Shown piece by piece: positions 21,817-33,813 of a stretch of DNA of 54,640 bases. The DNA is from Scytalidium lignicola (lineage: Eukaryota; Ascomycota; Leotiomycetes), in NCBI GenBank assembly GCA_002812745.2, contig NCSJ02000290.1, positions 1 through 54,640 of the forward strand, given 5' to 3'. The position numbers and the translations under genes are program-made. The notes under the pieces were generated by a model that was not told where the DNA came from, did not search any database, and saw only the letters and a list, made by a program, of their open reading frames with translations. How positions within the stretch are numbered: the first letter of the stretch is position 1; the number at the start of each line of letters is the position of its first letter.

Positions 21817-22773
21817 AAGGGTTATGGGCGTTACGGTGCATGGCTCCTAGTAACGAGGAATTACTAGGAAATGAATGGTTGGTTGACTTTGTATGACTAG
21901 GGCTATTGATTTGGGATGGTTCAGATGGGAAATGGATCAAGGGAAAAGGAATTAGAATGATCAGGCAGAGAATTTTCNTTTTTTTTTTGAAAGAATTATT
22001 GTGATCAGATGAACTAACTAACTAGTTTTCATCGTAGTAAATTCAATTGACTTTATGACTAAATCAATCAATCATCACTCATGACATACATCCATGAGCT
22101 CGTATTCACCAATTACTTCTATAAATGCTTCGAAGTCTCAAGCTCAACTTGTACAGTACGATTCACAAGGTTTCAATATTCTCGGGTCGCGGGTAATAAA
22201 TAACTCTAACTCTACTACTTCTGAATCTCTCGTTTATGCTAGAATGGTAGGTTCCACTTCATTCCGAATTACAATTCTGTGATGTGAGCATCCTCTTGTC
22301 CACTCGCTATATTCAACCATAAATAGTTAAGTTGTTGAGATATGTATTCTCAATTATGGATATTCGATAATGGCGTATGCTGAAAGGTGTAACGCTGATG
22401 GTTTCGTTCTTCTTCAATTTAGCACTAATGTGGCAAAGGTTCTTTTCAGAACATTCCAGCTCAGCCTTGCGCATCTTCGAATACTGCCGAGGTCCAAAAT
22501 CGACGAGGCTGTCATGCAGGGCTGACGTATGAAACTGCAGGGATTAGTTAGCTACTGCTGACAGTTGGTTGCATAATCGCTTACTGGGACCGTGCCCACC
22601 ATGATGATGGAAGCGTTAGTAAGGTTTTACACATGAGGCCGTGCCGGGACGGGAATAGGCGGGAGCAGAGCTGCAAGGCTAACTATATCAAAGCCTTCGA
22701 TATCCTTCCTCAATATGTCATCGAAATTCTTCGAACCTTGCTATATATACGGCTAGTTCTGTCCTTATTTCTC
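21817..22773. other. Intergenic, pirin promoter side
   Basis: About 950 bp. There is a T-run with an N at 21978. Short AT-rich stretches follow. The only feature I can name is the TATA-like sequence at 22741 next to the pirin gene, listed separately. Confidence 0.4.
22741..22750 (+). promoter_or_regulatory. TATA-like element upstream of pirin
   Basis: CTATATATAC lies 33 bp before the first long-form ATG (22774). It is 222 bp before the conserved pirin start (22963), so transcripts beginning 30-100 bp downstream could include or skip the first ATG. Confidence 0.4.
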
Positions 22774-24157
22774 ATGAGGGCCGTTCTATTTCTCCTCTCA
22801 ATCACCATTGCCGTGTTGTCTGTTATGTTCAGAGACCTTGTCCACAGCACACTTGCCCCGCTTTACGCGATTATCAAAAACACCAACACTACAACCACAA
22901 CTTCTAAATTCGAAGGACTTCCAGTTATTCCACCTGAATTCCATTCTTCCGCATCAACAGATATGTCTGTTGCACGTGCAATTCAAAAGACCTTCCTCGC
23001 GGTCGAAAAAGCGGAAGGCGCAGGCGCTCGCGTCCGTCGCAGCATCGGTGTCCCTCAACTTCGGTATTTCTCCCCCTTTCTCATGCTCGACCACTTCAGC
23101 GCAAGCGAAGGAGCTGGATTCCCAGATCATCCACACAGAGGGCAAGAAACGATATCGTATTGTTTATCTGGAGCAATAGACCATGAGGATTTCAACGGCG
23201 GCAAAGGCAGGATCGGAGCGGGCGATCTGCAGTTCATGACGGCCGGCAAAGGAATCATGCATTCGGAAATGCCCGTATTCAATGAAGACGGGTCTCCAAC
23301 TACCGGCATACAGTTGTGGGTAGATCTCCCTAAAAAACTGAAGTACTGTGAACCTCGATATCGGGATCTGAAAGCCGCTGAGATTCCTCAAGTCAATATT
23401 GATGAGGGCAAGGTGAATGTCAAGGTCATCAGCGGGCAGAGCCACGGCGTGGATAGTGTTAAGGATCTGGCATATACACCGGTGTGGCTTTTTGATATCG
23501 ACATCAAGCCTGGTGGAAAAATAACGCAGCAGCTTCCAAAGGGTTGGAATGCCTTCGCATATATTTTCAGTGGAACAGCCAAGTTTGGTGCGGGAAACCT
23601 GACTGCGATTGAGAAATTACATATTGTTGTATTCGAGCAGGAAGGAGATGAGGTTTATATTGAGGTGGATGCAAATGCTACGGAGAATGCACATTTCGGT
23701 AAGTGACAGAGTCCCTTTATTTCGTAATTCCATTCGATTTCATGCTATCGAAGAATCCCATCAAGATTCTTAATCTGTTACACGGTGGATATGCCAAAAA
23801 TGAGCAAAGTAAGGCAGGGTCTAAGCATCTTTGCCGAGTTTGAGAAAAAATTTCTGCAGGAGTGGTAGAAGTCATGTGACATCTCCCCTTTCTACCCCTT
23901 TTTCTACCCCCTTTCCAGCACTCTTTATCTTTTTGTCTGACTTCCCAATTGTCATTTTATATGCAAGAATATATACTGACATTTTAATAGTCCTCATTGC
24001 AGGTCAACCCCTCGACCAGAAGGTTGTCCAGTATGGTCCATTCGTTGTGACTTCTCAAGAAGAAGTCCACCAAGCAATGATGGATTTCCGAACACAGACG
24101 AACGGCTTTGAGCGTGCCAGGGGATGGCAAAGTGAGATTGGGAAGGGCATGGTTTAA
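22774..24157 (+). CDS. Pirin (cupin-fold iron protein) with N-terminal extension
   Basis: Pirins are bicupin iron proteins, nuclear cofactors in animals and quercetinase-like in some microbes. Exons are 22774-23698 and 24003-24157, giving 359 aa with a long 304-bp intron. The conserved part starts at MSVARAIQKTF (ATG 22963, 296 aa), where fungal pirins usually begin. Metal ligands are in FPDHPHRGQETISY and GIMHSEMP. Exon 2 carries GQPLDQKVVQYGPFVV and the family C-terminus. From ATG 22774 there are 63 extra residues, beginning MRAVLFLLSITIAVLSVMF, a hydrophobic stretch resembling a signal anchor or import sequence. The longer start is chosen because it stays open, but the shorter one is a serious alternative. 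Confidence 0.88.
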
Positions 24158-25647
24158 TAAGGGACTACGATGATGACAATGATGTTTATATTCGGANTTT
24201 TTTTATGGAAGGGAAATGAGCGATTATTGCATATAGAGATGGGTCCGAGTTCTGTGCCGGAAAATATTGTGTAGGATATCATTACATTCTAGATGAATCG
24301 TTGACGTTAAGTTCAATATGAAAACTCTCAAATAATATTCCAGTATGGTTATATTGATCTATAGCCCTAAAACAGATGCACAGCATTTCAAGTGCTGAAT
24401 AAATAAACATTGAAGCGTGTCCAGATTGTTTGTGGAACATCAGTAATGGATAATTTGAGCACTACGGAGTCTCTCGAACGGCGAAGCTCACATTTCTCCA
24501 CGACAGACCGTGCATATTGATTTAAACACAGGCATGTATTTCAGATACATATGCAGACTTTAAAATCACACTCGGCCAAATTCATGCTCATCCTTCTAGT
24601 TTACCTTCGTAGTATATTTGGAACTACGTCTGTGCGTCAGAAAACCAAGGTCGGAACGACTATATCAAAATTAAACCCATTTAAGAACACATTGAATACC
24701 TGTACGGAATATTATGAATAATATGTGCCTGTTGAATGTCAATTTCCAATTTTCCTAAGAGAATGCATTGTGAACTTAAGCTTAAACTGAGCAGGGATGT
24801 TGAACTGCGCACAGACATATGTGATGGCCTATCACTTGCTACATACGTCATGGTGGTAAGAACTGCCAGAATCCATCTGGTCTCATCTATTGAATCAAAA
24901 TCACGTTGTCTATTCCAAATCATTGAGTGGCAGACAGGTCTAAATTTCTGACTAGGGATTTATCTAATTGCTTGTGTTCTCTGGCCTCACGTGGCCTGGT
25001 TTGCTGGAAAGACGATGTCAGAGAATGATGTGTAGCTGGTTAAGTGGGTTGTGGTACTGAATTCATTTTTTAACAGACGATGATGGGTCCGTTGCCGAGG
25101 CCAAGTTAGCATGATTTAATAGGACTAATCTGTGATTTGAGAGAAAAAATGGAATCAGGAATATGGCCCAAGTAGGGTTTGGGTCGAGGACGTATGCCAT
25201 CATCTTATTCAACATTTGGCGAATGGAAATGCTTACATGCTCAACAGGATGTAGGATTAAATACACCAAGGAATGTTATCCATTGAGGGGAATAGAAGTT
25301 GGCATGGATGCACATACGGTTTGCCCATTACATTATATGGATCTTTGATAGTGTCAAAAATGCTTCAAATATTGCACTGCCTTTTGCTCTTACGCAATTC
25401 TGTATTGTGCAAAGAGACGTGTAACGAGGAATTCCTAGCTTGTTCAACTATAACACTGAGTAAAATGTGGAGCAAACTGAGTGAGTAAAAAGAAATGGGT
25501 GGTTTGGCATTAGTTCTGTAACCCTTTTCTGTTGAATAATAAGTTCGCATACTCAACAACTTCTTATATATCCTTACCAAGCTTGGCATTTAACGTTTCT
25601 CTCTGTTAACACTACCTTACGCTTCACTCTTTACCTACGTTATACAC
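24158..25647. other. Gene-poor AT-rich intergenic region
   Basis: About 1.5 kb with an N at 24197 and no supported gene. The short frames on both strands do not resemble coding sequence. A TATA-like stretch near 25563 precedes the candidate gene at 25648. Confidence 0.4.
25563..25571 (+). promoter_or_regulatory. TATA-like element before the 25648 candidate gene
   Basis: The sequence CTTATATATCC lies about 80 bp upstream of the proposed ATG, a normal distance in filamentous fungi. It is weak support that the candidate gene is transcribed. Confidence 0.3.
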
Positions 25648-26295
25648 ATGATAAACATTGCCATTGCTCCTTTTAATGCAGATGGAGAACATGTAAGCTT
25701 GATTCTTAGAGACATTGTAATTCCCATTGGCCAATACTTATTCACACCATAGGGCATCAGAGAAATAGGGGGGCTCACGTCACCATGGACACCAGTTAAG
25801 CAACCTATACCCTCAGAGAACCCGGCTAGTAGTCCACTACTAGATACGCCTTCTACTAGCAAACCACCACGGAAAATGTCGCGAGTAATATAATATTGTA
25901 AAAGTTCTTTCGCTGTTTTAATTTTAAAACAGTATGATGTTAATGTCCGACTCATAGGATCACAACAAATCATAACAATACCAAAAGTACTAGATGATAC
26001 TAGTTCTGATTACTGGGAGTTTTATCAAAACGAACTTCAGATCTTAAATATCCCAGCAAATTACGCCATAAGAAATGATCAACTTCAAACTGCAAATAGC
26101 TTTGTAAATAGGCAAATATTAGAGGTTGAGGCACAATTGGTGAATGATGGAAATGGGGTGGGAGATTTTTATAGGACTGAAGCCGATTATGCCAAGTGCA
26201 ACAGACCCTCAGATCCATCGTTGTTCGGGAATGTTCGTACGCAACTACTTCTTCACAGCTACGAATCCTTAGAACAAGAATCTGTATATCTCTGA
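25648..26295 (+). CDS. Candidate three-exon gene, unknown 179-aa protein
   Basis: A single reading frame runs for 216 codons and is broken by just two stops, a TAG ending at 25752 and a TAA at 25888-25890. Each lies within a sequence that can be removed as a phase-0 intron: 25693-25752 (GTAAGC...CCATAG, 60 bp) and 25885-25932 (GTAATA...AAACAG, 48 bp). The resulting exons are 25648-25692, 25753-25884 and 25933-26295. The product has a short start (MINIAIAPFNADGEH), a Pro- and Ser-rich middle (PIPSENPASSPLLDTPSTSK) and a 121-residue probably folded domain rich in Asn, Gln and Tyr. The third exon has no internal Met and so is easily missed. The alternative is a pseudogene with two nonsense mutations. 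Branch sites are weak, and I do not recognise the family. Confidence 0.48.
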
Positions 26296-26493
26296 TATGA
26301 AGACTGGAATTGTCCAAAATCTCCCACCCCACTGATTACAGACAACATTTTTTAGTATGTCATTCTTTGCTAGCACATAATTGGGGGCATCGTTAATCAG
26401 GACTTTTGGAAGACGAAAATTCATCTATTGAGAGTGCTTTGCAATCTAGTTCATGCTTTCATTAAGAACTAAACTATGTTAAACTAATATACA
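26296..26493. other. Short convergent gap
   Basis: About 200 bp between the candidate gene and the YOS9 stop, AT-rich. It probably contains the 3' ends of both transcripts. Confidence 0.35.
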
Positions 26494-27973
26494 TCATAAT
26501 TCCTCTTTATAGATCTCCTCACTCCCTTCTTCCTCACCCTCTTTACCCTCCTTTTCCTCCTCTTCATCATCTATAATCATCAAAATCTGCCTAACTTGTC
26601 CAGGCGCATCAACGACCTTGATGCTCCATGATCTGCCATTAGCAACACCCTCCAGCTCAACTTTCATTGCTTCCACAATATCTGGATCAAGATCAAGCTT
26701 CTGTAGTTCTTCCTCACTCGCCAACTCTACTGCTCCTCCTTCGGTTTCACTCTTCCCGCTTGCAATAATCTCAACCTTTGAGTCGGGACTTTCTTGCCCG
26801 AAGTCTGCTGCAATTGGAATCCTATTTCCATCTTTACCAATATATTTCCCCGCCCCAACAACTACACCACCAATATTAATCACTTGATTGACCTTTTCCT
26901 CATCATTCGTAGCAATCTCCCCCTTTAGTTCTTCCCGAGAGCCCATCTCATCCTCGGAAATGACTGCCCGACAAACAATTGCATTGGCTTTACTCTCTGT
27001 AGCCGGGGCAAATGCAACATCGTTACATAGTCTCGGCGTATACACCACCAGGAGATAAGAGCAGGTTGTAACCTCCTTAATATACCCAATGCGATCTGAC
27101 ATATTGGGCATGCAATGATACTGGATCTCCACCCGTCTCGGCTTCCCTGTAAGATCACAAATGGTTCCGCCTTCCAGCTTCTGTACTAGATAGCGCGTAT
27201 CACCTTTGACCTGCAACTCGGTGCCTGCCGACGTTGCCGCCGTCACTTTCTGCTTCGGCTTCTCCACCTCATTACCCCACTCATCAGTAACCGCCGACTT
27301 CTGTGACTTCACCTTCCCCAACACATACATCTGCGCATTTGGATCCCTCTCCGGTGGCGAAGGCGGCTTTCCGGGGTATTGAGGAATCGCATGGAACTGG
27401 GTTACTTCGGCATTGTAGCAGAATGAATATGACCACCAACCGGAGACGAAATATAGACAACTGCCTTCGAGATCTTGTAAGAGTTCCCAGCCGCGATCGG
27501 TTGCGCGAGCTAGTTCCTTTGCTTCAGTGGCTCGTGCTTCAGCTTCAGAGGTTTCGTTTTTGAGGGGCGGCGTTACAAAAGGTATTGAGCAGAGGTATGG
27601 CTTGTTTTTGAGGTACATCAGCTCATAGCTAGACTTTGAGGAATCGAGATCGTTATGATCGTTTGTGTTGTATGACGAGCTCTTTGCTTGTGAGGATATG
27701 CTTTTGGTGTCTGCGCTTGGAGGAGATTCGGTTTCGGATGGGGGTTTTGGAATATTGTTCAGGAGTGTATAGGCTTCTGTGTCTGAGATGATGGATTGGG
27801 AGAAATACACTTCGTACTGTAGTATTTCTATCAGTGTTCGAGGACAGCAGAGGGGCATGGAGACGAGGGGGTACCTGAGGGAATGCGAGAACGTCATCGT
27901 GAATACTGAATACAGTTTGACTTGCAAAAGCTATTGGAGCTGAAGCCAGCAGGGTTGAAATTAAATAACGCAT
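26494..27973 (-). CDS. YOS9: ER lectin Yos9/OS-9 (ERAD)
   Basis: Yos9 binds trimmed N-glycans on misfolded proteins in the ER lumen and hands them to the Hrd1 ubiquitin-ligase complex. Exons are 27973-27875 and 27816-26494 with a phase-0 intron, giving 473 aa. Exon 1 is a signal peptide (MRYLISTLLASAPIAFAS) and the start of the mature protein. The MRH lectin domain includes GWWSYSFCYN and VTQFHAIPQYPG, then GDTRYLVQKLEGGTICDLTG and RRVEIQYHC, with the Arg and Glu typical of sugar binding. Many Cys are conserved. The C-terminus is very acidic (EEEEKEGKEGEEEG) and ends KEEL, a KDEL-like retention signal. The GH47 mannosidase at 41175-43031 acts on the same glycans. Confidence 0.93.
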
Positions 27974-30900
27974 TGTGCCATACGGCAGTTGCGGATGTTG
28001 CTATTTTATTTTACGAATTGCAATCCATTTAAGTTGAGGTTAGCTATTTTGAGGGATCGTTAGCTATTCCGTAAAGCTCCAGTTGTCATCATTGAGATAT
28101 AAGGCATCAACTAGTTTATGCCTTAAAGAATTTCATGCCTTGAATTCTAGGCTAAAAGTGAGGGGCAGTCTGTATCGCGGGGTTCGATTTAAGGTACGTG
28201 TACCTTCCGTAAATGCTCCAGAAGAATCAAACAGAAATAGTTACAAAAGCTTTCCGTCTATGAAAGTTGAAATATATGACTTATCTCCTGAAAGGTTCTT
28301 GAAATCTATCAATGTATTTTTCTGTCTTAAGTTTTTGATTATATTACTAACAATCGGCTAGGATAACTCAATTACAGCAAATACTTTTCAGCTACGGAAC
28401 TAGCTCCTTCCAACATCGGGATCTCTTGTGTCCTAACTGAGTTTCCAGAAAACACAACACAAATTTATCTCTCCCGTCTCCAAGATTACAATTCTTGATT
28501 TACCTAATTACTCTTGGAACAGCACCCAAACATAGCGCCAACGCTGAGTGATCCATCTTCTTCATGAGGCGTCGCACAGCACTTCCGAGACTATTGAATC
28601 AAGCTTCAACAGAACCGTTTGGATTGGGTATCACCGCTTTCAATTTATCAAGTTGGTGTGACTTTTGAGGCGGTGAGTTTCAAGCCTATAGATAATTTGG
28701 ATGCCCCCTGCCTGTAGTAAGCGGGCNAAAAAAGGTGCTTTCTATTGTCTTTTGGATAAGGCTGTGCGAGGAGCCTGACGTGATCTGGAAGGAGGGATTG
28801 CTGGCTCTAGCAGCTTCGTAATTTAGGCAGCCTTCACTTCTTGTCTAGATCCATATTGGAGTTATACAAAGGAGACGAAAATCTCTCTGGTTTTATTCCG
28901 ATAATAGATTTCCTACTCTTAAGAGATACCTCGCAACGCCTAAATTACCTTTCCTGGTGATGGTTGCAGTGGCGTCATTACCACTCCAATCTCTCAGTTT
29001 GGTGGGAGGATTTTCAACGTAGGACTACGTTTGTATCTCTGTTTTGGTGAAGCCTACTCTAGGAGACCCGATCCTCTATCTTGGGTTGATTGTTGTCACT
29101 ATGTCTCCCAATGGGTTCTAGGACTTGCGATCGGCGTGGAAAGAAAATAGGCGAGGACGTGGTCAATCAATAGGGGAATTTGCCTAACATGTTTAACCAG
29201 GAGTGATGTTGGGCATTTCATCTGCAGATGCTGCTTGCCAGAAACGGGTTTGCGGCATGTACTGCTAATATTGCTGAGTCGATTATCACGGCATTCCAAC
29301 GTCCAAAGAGAAGAACCGGGAGATAAAAAGACTACTCGCATGGCATTACATGTTACACAACGCGTAACATAATACTCTCAGATCGAGCTGCGTGGATGGT
29401 GGATTGTATGAGCACGTGTTTCCAACTTGGAGAGGAAATGATAGTCGGATTTCGGGCTACTTACAGTACTGCATTGTTTCTCTCCCTATTAGAAATTCAG
29501 TGGATTTGAAGCATCATGTGGACAGCTACGATTGTGCTCATTTGTTCCGAGCTGCGAAGGACCTTAAGTCACGTGCTGTTCATACCTAACGATTCAGTCC
29601 TCGCCTCTTGGGTACTCCCACGTTTCACCACCATCCACAACCCAACGTCAATCTCTAAGAAATGGCGATCGAGCTAAAGCTGGCCGGATTTCCTCAACCC
29701 TCTCTGGGGAGCGAGAAAGCCTGACCCTTCGAGAACTCTTTTGGTGTGCATCCATCACTGAGAAAAGTCCTCAAGTGGCGCGTTCTCTTGGGGATTCGTT
29801 TGACCTGCCAGCTGGCGGCTTCGAGGAACGGAATCAGGATGGGTGGTATTTTGTGACGGAACCCACGCTCTTGACATGCTAAAGCGAAACTATTGTATTG
29901 CACTTGTGTATGGCGTCGGGTTTGGACTCCTTCAGGGAGTATCGGCACACCAAATTGGGATTACGATATGCCTATCTCGCCCTGGAACGGTGCTACCCGT
30001 ACGGGAGAAGACACTCTTCCACGCTGCCGGGCCAATGTTGTCTCGATCATCAGCCATTAACCATCGAGATTGAATAATATTCCGAGATACGAGCAGAAGT
30101 AGGCAGCACTGGGCTGGGCGAACCACCTTGGTCAACGTGGACCAATGTGCGTCGTGGTTCGCAAGGCCGCTGGACACGACATCGCATGCCCTTGGACCTG
30201 AGCATCCTGAGCGTTCCTATTTGATGCTGCCAGCGAATAATGAGGCGAACTGACGAGTAGTTGCCTCACCACCAGCAGAACCCAGTTATAGCGTATCGTT
30301 TCGCTGAGCCTGGCGTAATTCAACAGCTGATTCGTCGCTTCACNTTTTTTTAAGTTCGTCGTGGTCCTGCAGCGGTGCATTCTGCGATTGTTCTGGATGT
30401 GGTCTGCATATGTGCGTGCAGGATAATAATGTGCAGGAAACACCAGTGAGCAGGGGAGGAAGTTAGCAGGGGCACAAAGTGGTCAGGGCCAGACCAGAGA
30501 GAGTGCAACCGGCATACAACACCGTTCGGGGATAGCAAGCTTTTGTCCAGGATGAGCAAGGCACAGGAATAGCACAGGAACAACTCTTGTCAAGCACAGG
30601 AAGATGGTCCGGTGCCCTCTATGCCGCTGAATAATGCCCCTCGACCGGTGTGCCGATTTGGCAGTCGCACCTTTGCGAACAGGCGCTGCAGCCTCAGATG
30701 ACAGGCTTCAGATTGGGTCGCTGCCTTATGCCTCAGGCCTCAGTAGCTCGTCTCTTTTCTCTTTCTCGGCGTGTCGGAAGCCCTCGAGTGGTGAAAACTG
30801 GAGAAATTGACCAAGAGACAAGAACCTGGAGTAAAGTAAACACCAGCCAGCATGAACTTGCGAGCGAGAATGATGCTGCAGTAGTACCAGAGGAGAGGGG

Positions 30901-31710
30901 AGAGTCAGAGCGAGAGAGAGGCACAGACCGAGGGGCAGAGAGTCCAAACACAAAGTGCCTGGCCACAATCCCGCAATCCCCATCTTCCATTTCTTAGATG
31001 TCAGATCTTTCGACGATCGTCCCAATCCCAATCCCGCACCGAGTTGTTGTCAGATGCGACCCTCCAGCGAGCCCATCACCAGCACCACCACACACACCCA
31101 CGACACCCACCAAGGAATCACCACCAAGCAAGCACCCAAGCCAGCCACGTCTCTCCACCCCCCCAAACCCTCTAACACCTGCCAAAGACCTTTTCGCCAA
31201 ATGAACCAAGCAGCGCCGCCGAACACACGTCGTTGAACCTGCCCGAATCCCTCTTGATCCAGCTTCCTCGTGTCGACTTACTTGCATCAGCCGCCCGTGG
31301 TCGTCGTGGCTGTCCCGAGTACAAAGTTTCTGTCGCTTCCCATCGACAACTTCGCTCTTCCATCCGCCTTACTTCTGCAGCTACCATCGCCGTCTGACTT
31401 GCCTTCCATTCTCTTGCTCCTCATTGCACCTCTTCAATTAAACTCTGTTATTTCGTGCAGTTTGCATGAGCATAATCCTTCGGTCAGTTTAAAGATCTCG
31501 AATCCTCTCGACCGGTCTGTCCTACAAATCAACGCTTTCTCAATTGCAGTAGCTCGTCCATCTTTACGGCCGTGCTACCTCGCAATTAATCGTGCGTCTC
31601 TACCAGCAAGCACTGATACAAAAGCCACAGACATTATTTCCACTTATCCATCACCAACAAACATCACCAACCACTCCGATTCCTAACCTTCACTCTACAC
31701 AGCTGCAACA
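27974..31710. other. Gene-poor region, includes leader of the C2H2 gene
   Basis: This 3.7-kb stretch has no gene I can support. An open frame without ATG (29568-29882, 104 codons) contains ESLTLRELFWCASITEKSP and ends at TAA 29880; it may be a decayed exon. Ns are at 28727 and 30344. From about 30950 the plus strand becomes C- and T-rich, like a long 5' leader of the C2H2 gene, and this skew makes several Pro- and Ser-rich frames that I do not accept as genes. Confidence 0.4.
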
Positions 31711-33813
31711 ATGCCAATCAATCTTACCCTCGACACTGCCTCCCTTGACCCAAGGCTCGAAGATCTCCTGGTTCAGCAGGCCGCCATCCAAGCTGAAATA
31801 GACTCCCTCCTTCCGGCTTCTGCCCCTCCTCCTGCGACCCTGTCTTCCTCGATCCAACATCACCGGAGTCCTATCCACAAGCAACACCGAAATCGCATCC
31901 ATCGCAGCATGTCCAGCAGTGGAGCCAAGATGACCTGGAACCTATCCTCTGTATGACCTTCTTCCTGGCCTCTTTCCCTTGATGTTTGGGTCTAATAATA
32001 ACAGGACCGGAATCCTCTCGAGACTTCGAACCGGTTACCGCGAAGCTTGTCCCAACGCTCGGCACCCATGTCGCGGACCGACTCGAGAGGTATATCCTCT
32101 GCGCATAATGGAAGTGTATCTTTCAACCCCAATATACATTACTCCTATGGCTCGAGTCAGCAGAGTCCCGCTATCGAGACATGGAATCGCCAGGATCAAG
32201 CTGTCAACCCGTATACCTTCTCAAACCAAGTTCGCCAACCACCACGGTCGATTCCCCATCATAGATCAGATCTGGAACTGGTTCATGAACTGGACATTGG
32301 GGAAAATCCGGCCGACTATCTCTCTCGCACTGGTGCGTCGCTTCTAGCTCTGACACCTTCACCAGTATCAATGCAAACCAATGATACCTTTGATTCGCAT
32401 TCTCTAGTCGGCTCTTACCCGACATTCGGAGCCGCTCCTACAACGCCATGCAGCGAATCATTAACTACGGCAACCACGCTTACGAGTAATATGAGTCGAC
32501 AAAACAGTATGTGTAATGATGCAATGATTGGAGGGTTTCAAATGATGAGTGTCAATTCGAAGGCTTCCTTCTCCACAGAAGACTACATGGATGAACCAAT
32601 GTATCAAGTTGCATATTCGACACCTTCTCAATATCCTCGTCATTGCTCAAATGACGAGCAGTCTAGACTTCTTGTTGGAGCTGGCGGTGTCAGCCATGAT
32701 TCTCAGTTTTCACATTCTCTTCCTACTCAAGTAGGAGCTCATTTTCAATCTGTCTCTCCCTTAGAGAGCATGCAACGGTCTAGCTCGAACGAGAGTACTT
32801 CATCCTCAACTTCGACCTCAGGTACAGCTTCAGCCTCTTCTCGAAGCAAACAGAGGCTGCAGGCTCAAATTGCCGCAGCACGAAGGATCGCCCCCAAGGG
32901 TGGGCTAGACGATAAGTCGTCAGCTGGAAGCACTTCACAGTCAATGAGTCGCCTAGATTCGAAAGATGGGTCGCATAACAAGCTTGCTATTTCCAAACGT
33001 ACTTATCAACGCCCAAAGCATGAGCGAGTCTACTGCAAGCAGTGTGACGAGTATCCGGACGGCTTTCGCGGCGAGCACGAGCTTCGTCGACATCAAGATC
33101 GACAGCACAAAGACATGGTTAAGAAATGGATCTGTGTCGAACCACCGCCAAGTCCGGATCATCCGCTGCCGCTACTTCCTTTGTCAAAATGCAAAGCATG
33201 CCATCAGCAGAAAAAGAAATACGGAGCATACTACAATGCCGCTGCTCATCTTCGTCGTGCTCATTTCAGACCAAAGCCTAAGGGAAGAAATAGAAGCAGC
33301 AAGACTGATGAATCTGCCGAGAAACGCGGCGGTAAGGCTGGCGGTGACTGGCCATCTATGCAGGAACTCAAACGCTGGATGCAAGAAGTTGAGGAGCATG
33401 CCACCGAGTACTCACAACAAGATGAAGAGGACTCGGAAGATGAGAGCAATGAATGTGACATGGACGATCAAGTCACCACTCAATCTCAGCACGTTGACCT
33501 AACAACAGTCCCAATCTACGACACCAGCTCCTACGTTATGGAGTCGACCAACATCAACATGAACAATCAGATGATGCTCCAGTCTCAAGGTCAAGACATG
33601 AACATGGACACTTCGTCACTGTCTATGAACATGAACATGAACTATAGCCTGAGCTCATCAAGTCAAAACGACATCGGATTTGACTCTTCTTTCCCCGTTA
33701 TGACGAATGGCCATGACTCTCTGGCATTCTTCGAAAATTCTTCTTTTGTTCCTCTCAGTTTTGACGACCAACTTGATCGTGAGGGCTTCGTTGGTCTTTC
33801 TTCTTACATGTAA
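31711..33813 (+). CDS. C2H2 zinc-finger transcription factor
   Basis: Exons are 31711-31950 and 32005-33813 (54-bp intron, GTATGA donor), giving 682 aa. The N-terminal 400 residues are Ser-, Gln- and Pro-rich, as in activation or regulatory regions, and contain a Ser/Thr run (about 335-350). Two zinc-binding units follow: VYCKQCDE...HELRRHQDRQH (about 420-445) and SKCKACHQ...AAAHLRRAH (about 473-500), the second with a long Pro-rich spacer before it. A basic stretch (RPKPKGRNRSSK) suits nuclear import and DNA contact. The C-terminus is acidic, then Met/Asn-rich (NMNMDTSSLSMNMNMN). The target genes are not visible. The long CT-rich leader suggests regulated transcription. Confidence 0.9.

Noticed and set aside
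25635..26332. Minus-strand frames of 112 and 110 codons
   Set aside because: They are antisense to the three-exon plus-strand candidate, which has better codon pattern and plausible introns.
30650..31686. Several overlapping Pro/Ser/Thr-rich frames on both strands
   Set aside because: They are in the C/T-rich leader of the C2H2 gene, overlap each other in all frames, and have no protein-like pattern.
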